From Dimorphilus gyrociliatus (taxonomy: Eukaryota > Annelida > Polychaeta > Dinophilidae): DNA of 35,280 bases. The DNA lies in the NCBI GenBank assembly GCA_904063045.1, contig CAJFCJ010000012.1, forward strand, positions 2,641,763 to 2,677,042. The letters are read 5' to 3'. Within the stretch, counting starts at the first letter, position 1. Every line of letters begins with the position of its first letter. Of the stretch, positions 10,767 to 21,487 are shown piece after piece. The position numbers and the translations under genes were made by a program. The notes beneath the pieces are model-generated. The model did no database searches, was not told the DNA's origin, and was given only the letters and a program-made list of their open reading frames with translations.

Positions 10767-13700
10767 AGACGTAGATACAGTATATAGTTTGCCCATCTAT
10801 ATAACCTTCGGATTTACGATTTCACATTTCTCCTCTCTCCTCTTCGATTTACTGAGTGGCAATCTCGTTAAGGCTTCGACTAAACGCTTGTCTTATTGGA
10901 GAGAGAAGAAAGTACTAAAAGTAAAAGGTAGTCTTCCGCCCTGCAAAGTATCATATTCCGGGGACAGAGAGAAAGACAAGAAACAGAATGAGAACGAAGT
11001 ATAATTTCGTTCTCTTTCCTTCTCTTTTGATTGAATATATTCCACGGCATGATTCTATAGTTGTCATTAAATCAGCATATAGACTGGTGAATATCGATTA
11101 TAATGGTATTAAGTGTATATGAGCATTTGATTCCCTGTAATTCGAAACCGGAATGTAAAGGTAGTGCACGTGATTTGATTATTTTTCCTGCTGGCAGGAG
11201 AGAGACGGAGAGAGAGGGTGTGTGAGTGAGAGGGAGAGAGTGGGAGAGACGGAGAGGGGAAATGGGGTAAAAGAGCGAGAGTATGGGGAATAGGAATAGG
11301 AATGACGAGTAGCGTGTATGCTAGACATATATACTTGAGCATCGAACTAAATAGTGATAGATAAGGATAGATAGGAAAGGATGCTAAGTGTACAACTAGT
11401 AAGTGAAGCGATTTAGGCTTTTTAGATATTAAGATAGCAATCCGATCTGGATTTGAATTGAAGCTAAAACGGTCTAAATTACGAAAAAAGATTCCATTCT
11501 ATCCTTTATTTAATAAGTAAATAAAAAGAAAAAGTAGCGCTAATGATAAACTAATGGTTCTATCTCATCCGATTGTGCTAGTGCGTTACCTTGTTCTAAA
11601 GCTATTTCACGCATTCCCCATGCCAACTGCAAATTCGTGACGCGTAGACTGCATTAATATCATACACGTCAAGAGATAGAAAGAAAGTCTACTTGTATTA
11701 TTTTCACATATTCATAAATATATAAATATGTATGTGCATATAGGAAGGAGAGGTGAGAAGCGAGAGAGAGAGAGAGAGAGAAAAGAAGGGTGATTGTACT
11801 ATTCTCTATAAAAAAAACGTGTAAAATCTCTACGTTTTTAGACATGATGTCATTAATGAGAATGTACTAAATACCATATTCAATATGCTACTGCAATATT
11901 ACAGTACTGTCATCTCTGTCTAATGCAAAGCAGAGGTGTCATCTGGAGAGAGGTAGCACGTGAACGAAATCAGGCGTATTCACTTAGAAACGTACGCACG
12001 ACCCATAGTGTAGAATGTACATTTTGCAGTGTGTACATAACTGGAAAATATGCTGTAGAGAAATTATTGAACTATTTATTTAAATACTCGAGATAACAGC
12101 TCTTCTGTAAATAGAATGAAGAGTGATAGGGATATCCAATTGCCCCCTTCGTATCTTGTATATTTATCCAAAATTGATAGAAAACATGGAGAAATCCCTC
12201 CCTCTGGCCTCTGTCTCTGTCTCTGACTATGCCTCTCTGGCTGTCTGAGTTGCCTCCTCCTCATTATTCAATGTATTAATATATCTTTTGATTAATAACC
12301 AAATAACAAGCCAACCAAGGACTAGAAAAGAAAGTATTAAACAACAGAAAATAAAGAGGAAATGAGGAGAGACAATGCAAATTTTATTCATAATTTTTTT
12401 TTATATTCTCCAAACAAGGGCGTCGGATAATGGAAAAGCGTCTCTTGAGTGAAACGAAACCCCGTTCGCAATGAAATGAGTGATGGGAAAGAAGTTGTAT
12501 GACAATTTTTTTCCAATTCCTTTCCAATATTACTCTCGTCGGCGTCAATAGACGTCGAAATCAGACGTAGTAATGTTAAGACTTAAGAACAAAATCAATT
12601 TTTATTAGTGCCTACGGCTGGTTGCGCATTTTTTTCGCATGCAATTGCCGGTGCACGTATCAGGGGCAGTCTGCCGTCAGGAGCCGAATAGAAAGAGAAA
12701 GGGAACGAGAACGAGTGAATGAGTGAGTGAGAGAGTGAGTAAACGAGAGAAAGGGTGAGAAGGAGCGAAAGAAGAACATAAACCTTGTAGAAAAAAAAAG
12801 AACACAAGTAAAATGTCAATTGAAAATAGAAATTGTTAAGGAAATCGGAATCCAATAGGAAATAAGAAACAATACTATACAATAAATATTGAACCTTTCT
12901 CTACGATCCGCAAACATCAAAGTAAATTTAAATTTCCTGTAATCTTCTACTTTTACTCTTCTACTATTCAATATAATCTCTGTCTATGCGAAAAATAAAA
13001 CTATTAGTCTCTTCTTTATCCTTCCCTTCCTTTCCTGCTCCCTCACATCAAACCAATAAACACGTATGCTATATATATATATGTATACGCGCCAGTCAAA
13101 TACTTTCTTCCTCTCTTCTTTATCCTCTCTTCCTTTTCTCGCTTACCTCTTTTCCTGTTACACATTTTTTTCACTCTTGTAAATCATTTCCGGTCAAAAT
13201 ACAGTCAAGAAAATCCATATCTCAACTACTTTCGGATCCTCATTAAGTCGGCCACATACAATCGGGTGCGTTTAGTCAAATTTACCAATTGACTGTTAAA
13301 AAAGGAGAGAGTGAGAGAGAGAGAGAGAGAGAGAGAAGGAGCACATATATCGTTGATGTAAATATATCTATGAAAAGAGGCTTAGTTAGATGAAAAGAGC
13401 CTCACTGCAAAAAATTCCTTATCAGAGATAATTGGTATTCGATAAGAAGAGATACAAAAGAGGGAAAGATTATCCCTTCGATTCGATTAAATCAAAATAA
13501 TATTTCGTTATTTGTTTATGTTAAAAGGTTTCTTTTGAACTAAACAAACAAAAAATTGGTAAAAGGAAAGTAAAAACATACTTCAAATTTCCCTTTTGAC
13601 GCCTTTCTCTTCCAGTTTCAATTGCCTTTTAGTCTTTTTATGGAAATACTGGCTTAATAAATTCCCTTCTCTCTACAGATTATGGTACTGCAAACGTTTA

Positions 13701-16700
13701 TCGTCTAACGATACGAAAAATGACCGTCTTCAATTGGATTTCATCGATATTCTACCGTTTTATTTAAATCCTGGAGAAAAAGAGCCGCGTTTTGAAAGCG
13801 TCTCTTCAACGGTTGATCGAATTAATGCTACTTTGAGGCATACCCCGCTTCAAGGTTTGACCTAATTTGTACTTAATGACTTTTCGTAAAAATTCTTTCA
13901 TTCCTTCCCATCCTTTATCTTTTTTCTCTGCTTTTTAAATAATACGTTTAGGCGAAAAGTTAGTCAGTAGACGATCACTCAGCATTTCCAACCACCTAAT
14001 TACAAATCGTAGACGTCGGCATAGAGAGCGTCCCAATGATACACACTCTTCTACCACTCCATCAACCGACCTCAATACCCTTGTCCCGCATATATTTGTA
14101 CAAGGGCTTATAATAAAGACAAATTAGGCGCAAACTTTTACGAGCTACGAATCTTGGTGTGCTAGTTTCCTAAAGCCAACTCCCAGTAGCCAGAGAGAGA
14201 GAGGAGAAGCAAGAAAAAAGGGATACAAACAGACAGACAGACAGATAGAAGGACTATGGGAAAAAGAGCATCAACAGTGGAATTGAACAAAACATTAAAT
14301 TGACCTAAATTGATTTCGTTTTTATTCTCTCGATTAATTTAAAAAGACTAAAGAAAGAAAGAAAGCGAAAGCCAAAGGGCAGACTTAGCATCCCAGATCG
14401 ACTGGCCAATGGATGATGAAATAATGAATAAGATATACAAGTGGCCTATCGCTTTAAGCAGTCGAGTTTAAAAACAAAACGAGAAAAGGACAAAGGAAAA
14501 GATAAAATGAGTCAGAGAAGTGTAAAACGAAGAATTAGGGCCCAGAAAAGGAGAAAGTAAAGATAGAGAAGCAAGATTAAAAGATCGAGGGAGAAAGTTG
14601 AGGAAAAATACTAAATGTTTTTATTGACGATGGCTTCCTGCCTAAGCCATCATATAGTCCAAATATAACGAGTAAATTATGTTTGCTTTAAAACAATAAG
14701 GTTTCTTTCTCTTTCCTAAAGCTTGTCCTATGACTAGAATATTTTTACTGTTTTCTTTTATTCTCTTCTTGCTCACCTTCCATTTCTTCGTCTTCTTCTT
14801 CTTCCTCCTCTTCCTCCGCCTCCTCTTCTTTTTCTTTTTTCAGTTTTCAACGAAAAAAAGGCGTTTGTCCAATCGAGCAGATTTCCCTTTGTTCCCTTCC
14901 CTTTTTTGCTTTTGTTTTCTTTCTTCGACGCTCGATTGACGCCCAAAATTCTAGGGATAGGCCTAAATATTTTCTTGGTAAATAAATGTAATTTATCTAT
15001 TCGTCCCTCAGGCAGAATATTAAGCATCGTTTCCGTAAACTTAACACTCGCCGAAGATATTTGGGCAAGCGGAGCGCAAATAAACACTTGCCAAACCCGC
15101 TGGTTCGATGAATTTAACACTCATAACCTAATTTTCATACGCATCTTCTTCCTCGTTGGTCCTCCTTGCCACGAATTGATAGGTTAGTATAAAAGATAGA
15201 AAAGGAATGACAATATCTTACGGTTTTTACCTTTTTATATCTTTCTCTTCAATCTAATAATTGATTATTTTTTGTTATTAATGACGCTAATTGCTTTTAA
15301 ACACGTTACGATCGTTTCTGTGTGCTTATTCTTCCTTTGCCTCTTAATTACTCCAATATGCCATCGTTCCCCTTTGTCCCTGAACGAAAATCTCTCCCCA
15401 GAGCCGCCGATTGACGACTAGAAGGGAGAGAGAGAGAGAGAGAGAGAGAGCGAAAGAGGAAAAACCATTGATAGCTAAGAAGGAAGAGGGGATGATTGGG
15501 ACGATGATGACAGTCGTTGACCTGATGGTTTTACCGTATAAGAGAAAAGAGTGAATGGCAGAGAGGTTAAGGAAGAAAAAAGGCATTGGCAGAAGAAGGG
15601 AGAAAGATAAATTTGATAAATATTAAATGGTATATTTAACTAAGTAAAACGAATAATTGATAAACAGGATATAGTCTAAGTGAATATAACGTAAATAGAG
15701 TATATACAATCAAATACAAACACATAAACGTCTACAGGATATGCGTATAAATATACAGTCTTCTATATGTTTATATAGGTTTGAAAGATTTTTCACCAAG
15801 GATAATCAAATCTGGTAATGTTTTTCAACCTGCTCAATATTCAACAATTAGTGAATTGGTCAGCATGATACAAGATTGGATTCGTATGGTTGGAGGTAAC
15901 AATGTATGTTGTTTCTTTTTTACTTATTTACATCTCTTCTAATTAAATATTTTTACATCTCATTCTCTTTTTATCGAATTTAATTAAATATCTCTTTTTT
16001 TCTCCCCCTTCCCTCCCTCCTGCCTCTCTTCATCATCATCATCATCATTCTTCTCCTCCGACTACTACATCTGCTGCTCCTCTTCTTCTTCTTCTCCTTT
16101 ATCTGCTTGAATATCTCTTTTACATGCTTTCTCTTTCTCCACTCAATTGTCAATTGACCTCCCCACCTACCCGCCTTTCGCTCCTCTCTCCTCACCTTTT
16201 ATCGTACAGGATATCAGAATTACAAATGTACAGACATTATCTGCAATTCATAAATGCAAAAAACATTCGAAAAGGGGATCATGGAACACAGACTCTTCCT
16301 TTGAATATAAAATTGACGATCGCTTTCACAGCGTCTTCCTTCGAGTAGGCTATGCAAAACCGGCAGAACTTTACAACGATTTTACATTTCCAATATATTT
16401 ACCTAATGTTACTGTGAAAATGTTTGTTCCATGGAGAAAAAAGAACCGGTTAATTGCCTTTTTTTATTATTATTTATTCAATTATTTATTACTATCCAAC
16501 GTTCACAATTTGGCTTATTCTCTTCCATATTTTCTTGTCAATTAGTTACGAAAGTCTAAAGGAGGTTAGGGAAAGGATGGAAAAGTTCCTCAAGTGCTGT
16601 CAGGCTAGAATTTTCTATATAGAAACTGTTCAAATTCCCGAATGGATGACCAGAAAGGAATTCTACGAAAGAGGAGAACGAACCTTTTTCGACGGGCATT

Positions 16701-16978
16701 GGTATTTTATTCCTGATAAATATGGGAATGCTCAGGGACCTTTCCGATATCCTCTCATCTACGCTATAAGGTTCGCTTTTAATTAAATAATCAAACAAGA
16801 TTTCGCCCCCACCAGAGAACGGTGACGATCGTGAGAAATTTTGTCAAGTTAATCGCCTCTCTTCCTCCTTCACAGAGTCTACATCGACGGCGACTTTAAC
16901 CAGCTAGGAAATTACGTAAGCGAGACGTCATTTTTGGAAAGACCCGAAAATTGTTGTTCTGCTTGCACAATTTGCTGA
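9618..16978 (+). CDS. Four-repeat conserved-type protein of unknown function, CaaX-like tail
   Basis: Eight exons join in phase: 9618-9829, 10004-10174, 13679-13854, 15012-15182, 15779-15903, 16210-16448, 16546-16770 and 16876-16978 (473 aa). All junctions are GT-AG. The start is the ATG at 9618, because the ATG at 9611 is in another frame that soon stops. The protein is four tandem copies of one domain, at about residues 66-150, 164-250, 262-350 and 364-450. Each copy has an amphipathic helix (for example LVERANEWLEEN), a strand such as FELINCESL, RILSIVSVNL, DIRITNVQTL or RIFYIETVQI, and a closing strand with hydrophobic-R (GLRLWY, FIRIFF, FLRVGY, AIRVYI). No signal peptide or membrane segment is seen, so it is probably cytosolic. 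It ends ENCCSACTIC, which suggests lipidation. I do not recognise a named family. Exon 3 can alternatively join a terminal exon at 13952. Confidence 0.85.
10175..13678 (+). other. Large intron 2 of the four-repeat gene
   Basis: About 3.5 kb between coding exons 2 and 3, bounded by AAG|GTATGC and CTCTACAG|A. It holds (CT)n tracts near 10401-10428 and 10730-10757, (GA)n tracts near 11763 and 13310, and two CACGTG motifs. A less AT-rich island near 12610-12690 has a minus-strand frame without repeats. I see no confident nested gene. Confidence 0.6.
13952..14127 (+). CDS. Possible alternative terminal exon of the four-repeat gene
   Basis: After exon 3, which ends in phase 1, an acceptor (ACGTTTAG|GC) opens a frame in the same phase. 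It adds about 58 residues, beginning GEKLVSRRSLS, with a very basic run NRRRRHRER, and then stops. AATAAA lies at 14112-14117, just before the stop. No good donor in the right phase leads from here to 15012. The main transcript, which must read on to repeat 2, therefore skips it. If used, it would make a short isoform with the first repeat, the helix of the second, and an NLS-like tail. It may also be a decoy acceptor. Confidence 0.3.
15425..15452. repeat. (GA)n microsatellite in intron 4
   Basis: A pure GA run inside the intron between coding exons at 15012-15182 and 15779-15903 of the four-repeat gene. Confidence 0.85.
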
Positions 16979-17070
16979 GAAGACTTGAAAAAGAGAAAAT
17001 ATAAGAATAACCATTATGGAAAGAGAAGAAAGAGATAGAAAGAAACAAAGATAGAAAGAATAATATCACG

Positions 17071-17200
17071 ATTGATTGAATGAACGAACGAACGAACGAA
17101 CGAACGTACGAACGTACAAACAAACGAAACGAACTAACCATTGATTGAATTGATTGATTGAATGAATGAATGAATGAACGAACGAACAAACTAAAGAACG
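17071..17200. repeat. Tetranucleotide tract (GAAC/GAAT/GATT)n
   Basis: Runs of GAAC, then GATT, then GAAT units with scattered single-base changes, about 0.1 kb downstream of the four-repeat gene. The minus-strand frame full of SFVRSFVRS-like repeats here is a translation of this tract. Confidence 0.85.
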
Positions 17201-17408
17201 AATGATAAGAATATTTTGCTTTTAAAAGAAAGAAGGTAAAAAACTTTGTTTTTCACTGGCAGATGATAGAAAAAAACCAAAAAAAAGAGAAAACTGATAT
17301 CGAAGAGAGAAACGAAAAAGAAGATATTCAATCTTTTTAAAAGTTGATCATCAGATTTTTTTTTTGTTACCGAAAGAAAACAAAACTGCTACCCTGTGTG
17401 CGTTAGCG

Positions 17409-17414
17409 AATAAA
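17409..17414 (+). terminator. Candidate polyadenylation signal AATAAA for the four-repeat gene
   Basis: The first clear AATAAA on the plus strand after the stop at 16978 that I noticed. It would give a 3' UTR of about 450 nt containing the tetranucleotide tract. No cleavage site can be proven from sequence. Confidence 0.35.
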
Positions 17415-17499
17415 CGTATAAATAACCCGGTATTCTTTGTGCGTATACATTTATGGTATTTATCGTATCTCTTTTATTCTATATCTTTCTCAATGTAAT

Positions 17500-17517
17500 A
17501 TACAGTATATACTGTAT
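17500..17517. repeat. 18-bp perfect palindrome ATACAGTATATACTGTAT
   Basis: A perfect dyad. The same 18-bp sequence recurs at 25317-25334 in cofilin intron 1, and shorter ACAGTATA / TACTGTAT arms are scattered across the window. It is most easily explained as a decayed (TA)n-associated repeat. Confidence 0.6.
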
Positions 17518-18867
17518 GTAATGTGTATACTGTATATGTGTATACAGTCTGCTGTATTTTTATACTTTTTACGGATATACGTTTATTATCCTTCACTGAA
17601 AAAATAAGCTGGCTAAAACTCTTTAAATTGAACATGAACTGAGCTTCTCTCTCTCTCTCTCTATGTATAAATTTATATATACACATATATGCCTGCCTAC
17701 CTACCTACCTACGTATCCGTTTATCCTAAAATATCTTCAATTTCTTTCAGTAATGTCCTATCTGCAAAGCCAGAAAGAAAGAAGAAAGAAAGAAAATAAA
17801 CTTTTTAGTTTTTTTTTACATCTTTCATAATTTCTTAATTAATATCCTATATATTCTTTAAGCTGTTTCTTTTCCTCTATCTATCTATCTATCTCTTTTA
17901 ATTAATCATTATTATTGTTTCCTTCAACTACTCTCTCGAGATGTCTCTCTCTGCCACTCTCAGAGGCAGTCTACGCCATCTAGCGTATTATGTGGGGATG
18001 AAGACGACAAACTAAGGAGAATGACATTTCTATTCGACCTCCAAGTTATCCTTGTACCGGAGAGATGTCAAACTAATTTCAATTTGGAAAAGTTTCTTTA
18101 GCTTATTGTACACCGTAATCTGCCGCCTTTCTCCGAGATGAAATAACTCGATTTTGCTATACATTAAGCATTAGATAAAATTTTGCAATTATATTACTCG
18201 GACAAAACATTCTTTCTCTCCAACAAAGAGAAAGAGAGGGAGAAAAAGTATTTATTAACATTTAAATTGCCAGTAGGGGCAAGAGATTGATCATTGAATT
18301 ATCTTTTATATTATTCATTCAGTTTTATTTGTTATTTCTTTCTTCGTCCTATTAATATTTTATTCTTTCAGTTATTTTTCAACTTTGGATAAAAATATTA
18401 AATGAGCTAAATTATTCTCATGTGTTCTTTTTCTCTTAAACAATACGTCAATATAATATATACTGTATACATATATATATATACATGATTATGATGCGTA
18501 TTCTTAAGAGTTTACACAATAGCGTAAAACACAATTCATACAGTTATGTAAAAAACATTTACACTGCATAACAGACATATATCGTTCTTATACGTCGTTA
18601 TATACACAATGGAAAATGAAATCTTTTAATGGCATACACGTATTTTCTCACAGCTCAAGGAATTGAGTTTACTTTTTGTTTGTTTGTTGTATAACGCTGG
18701 ACAGAGGAAAAGAGAAAACAAAGAGAAAACAAAGAGAAAAAAATATTCATTATATAATATATAGTATATATATATATATATATATGTATATCTGTATCTA
18801 TACATATATATAGATATATATTTCTTTTTCGTTTTACTTTGCTTCCCTTATTTCGGCTCATTCAAAA

Positions 18868-21445
18868 CTAATTCAAAATATCTCCCAGTCCCTCGTTAAA
18901 CAATTCACCATTGTCGCTACTAGATAACATACTACTGGCAACGAAATTCGCACGCAAGTTGGCCGATTCAAGTGGAGATGTTGGTGGCGTCATTGAATTC
19001 ATTAGCTGTGATAAAATGTTTACAGTATGTTAGTCAAGCTAATTTTTAAGTGTTGGCGGTGGAAAAAGAGTACGCCATTCTTCGTTTGCTCTACTCATAA
19101 TTCCTTGCCTGAAATGGTTTCTTGTCAAAAATTCCTATTCTCTTTCTTAATCAACTAATAAGATTTACCTCTAAAATATTCGATTGCGAAGACGGTAGTG
19201 TATAGCCGTTCTCATCGTCCTTTCCGCTAACCAACAATTTTTGCAGTATTCCTCCGTAATCGTCGGAAGGATTGCCGCCTCTCAATGACTTTTTCGTTTT
19301 AGATGGATGTTGCTCTCTCTCTGCGGAAGCGTATATATTACAGATGACATCGGACGCTTTTGATCTCGGGACAAACATTGAAGATTTCTTTTCCGACTCT
19401 GGTCCAATCTCCAAATCGGTGTGTTTCGAGGAGAAAATCATTTCGGTACTACCCAGCAATTCTGGTGAATCATCAAGAATTGAAGATGGTTTTACCATAT
19501 CAAACGTGTAGTCGTCAACATCAGCCATTGATATAAACGGCGCCCTCTGCTCCAGTTCAACGTCCTTTAAAGGGTAGTGTGGAAAGATAGGGAAAGGGAA
19601 GGGAAGATAGGAAGGAAGGTTGGGAGGAGGGAGCAAAAGCGCACAATTAGTAAAAGTCAAATAACAAAATAAGTATATTCTTTAGTTTTTGTTTAATTCC
19701 AATATTTTCCCTAATAATAGCAACGTCTTAGATAATGACGGGTACTTTTGTAAAAGTTATAAGAAAAAACATCTATTAATAAAGTTAAGTCTTGTCTTTT
19801 CCTTGAAAAGATTTGCGAAAATGAAAATCTCTTCATATTTTAACATATCAGAGAATTCACAAATGGATTACTTTACTTGACTAATTGTTTTTGTTCTTTT
19901 TTTCCCCCAAGAGACGTTACCCGAGCTTTAGAATGATCAAAGATTTTAGAATTTGCTGACTAGTATAAAAAAATAAATTATTACAAATTAGGTCAATTAA
20001 TTTATCATTTTTTTGGTACTAAACTATAAATAAGTAAACAGAATAGAATAGCACATCCGCCTCGCGAAGAATTATTTTGAAAATAAACTTTGTTTATCAC
20101 TTATACAATATGGCGTGGCTTAGAAATGTTTTCGCCTACGATACCCTTCGTCAAACTATAGATCAACAGTGCTAAAATCTCTTAACGCATCCTATACATA
20201 CATTAATTATACTGTATACTGTATATAATACTAATTTATTAATAATAACTTTGTTGGTTATTACCTCTGGCTTTAACAGTGTTTCCCTTTTCTTGTCTCC
20301 TCCAAAGTATTCGTCGAGTAAGTCGTCATTTTCTAATCGGAGAACTTAATTATATTGTCGTAATTCCTTCAAGAAAATCTACGACTGCCTCACCTGTAAA
20401 GTCTGGCAAAGAGATTGTTTCGTTTTTCAAGGACTGTTCAGTAGATAGGATAATTCCAGGATATTCGATAGATCCGACAGCGAAATTAACGCACAAGACA
20501 TATTGAGGTTTGTCATATTTGTCATAGAGTAAAGTGGCTTGGGTATGAGCCCAAATGAAGCCACCGTATTTTGCAATAATACGATATAAACCCGTTTTCA
20601 TTTGACCTTTGTTCAACACTGTATGAAAATGATTACGAGCAAAATTTTAGTATTACATTTCATATACTGCAAACAATATATCATCAAGCAGAACTTACGA
20701 TTTTTAAAATGTTCCCTCAGCTGAGCACAATCGGAGCCGTGATGAAATTCATACAAGCACTTTCCTATCAATTCGTCCGATTCATAACCAAGTAAGTCAG
20801 CTGTTTTCTCGTCAACTTCGATAAACTTCATATCCATCGTGTGTCGCGTTACAAAGGTTTGTCCGTCTAATGGCGTTTCAACATGGCTTGGATGGGGAAT
20901 TGGTTCGACATACATAAGTACGTAGGGCGTTAGAAATTTCACATTTTGCGAATGCTGGCTGTTTACTCTTAAATTCTGGGCTATGCACCGAAATACCTGT
21001 AAAATAATATTCAAGATAGAACTACAAGTTGAACTCGTATAAAGTACACACAGACACACACACACGCATATTATAATCGTAGACATAGACAATTTTAGAG
21101 TGGTAAGGAGGAAGATACGGAGATTTAGTAATAGAGAAAGGAACAAAAAAAAAGAAGAAAATAATCAAATGATATAATTAATAGCACTAAATATTTTTCA
21201 TTTTGTTTTAGAACATTCAAACTCTTTAATACGAGAAGATAAAAGCTACTAAAAGGTTTTACATTTCCTATACTATAACACAAAAAAGTAATAATATTTC
21301 TAGTCGTCGTCTTCAAAGAACAAACTTTTTTTCTACTTTTAAGAAAACTGCTTAAAGTTGTCAAAAGATTCACTGATGAAATTTTGCTTTAATAAACAAA
21401 AGCAAGTAACACACACACGTACATATACATACATACACACACACA

Positions 21446-21487
<42 letters not shown>

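Larger units (their letters stand above)
6580..11962. promoter_or_regulatory. Cluster of six CACGTG (E-box/CLEAR-like) palindromes
   Basis: CACGTG occurs at 6580, 8467, 9069, 9717, 11167 and 11957, each followed by A. I noticed no other copy in the 35-kb window. Two are in the longer ATCACGTGAT dyad. The cluster brackets the first exons of the four-repeat gene; the 9717 copy lies inside coding exon 1. CACGTG is the known core for bHLH-ZIP (MITF/TFE, USF, MYC/MAX) and some bHLH-PAS factors. A regulatory role here is inference. Confidence 0.35.
16979..18867. other. Tail-to-tail intergenic region
   Basis: Between the 3' ends of the four-repeat gene (plus) and HIF (minus). It contains the tetranucleotide tract, (TA)-rich dyads with TATACAGTATA-type palindromes, and TTTATT sequences (for example about 18250 and 18323) that read AATAAA on the minus strand and could end HIF. 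I see no gene. Confidence 0.55.

Noticed and set aside
14393-14450. Possible extra exon of the four-repeat gene (IDWPMDDEIMNKIYKW)
   Set aside because: The acceptor lacks a pyrimidine tract and its phase cannot join 15012. Exon 3 joins 15012 directly in phase and completes the second repeat.
14842-15011. Upstream extension of the exon at 15012, since the frame stays open
   Set aside because: The added sequence is polypyrimidine-derived (runs of F/L). The CCCTCAG acceptor at 15011 gives an exact phase and repeat match to exon 3.
14773-15120. 115-codon minus-strand frame opposite the four-repeat gene
   Set aside because: It is antisense to the real exon at 15012-15182 and otherwise translates a pyrimidine-rich intron.
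16896-17189. 97-codon minus-strand frame rich in SFVRSF repeats
   Set aside because: It is a translation of the GAAC/GAAT tetranucleotide tract.
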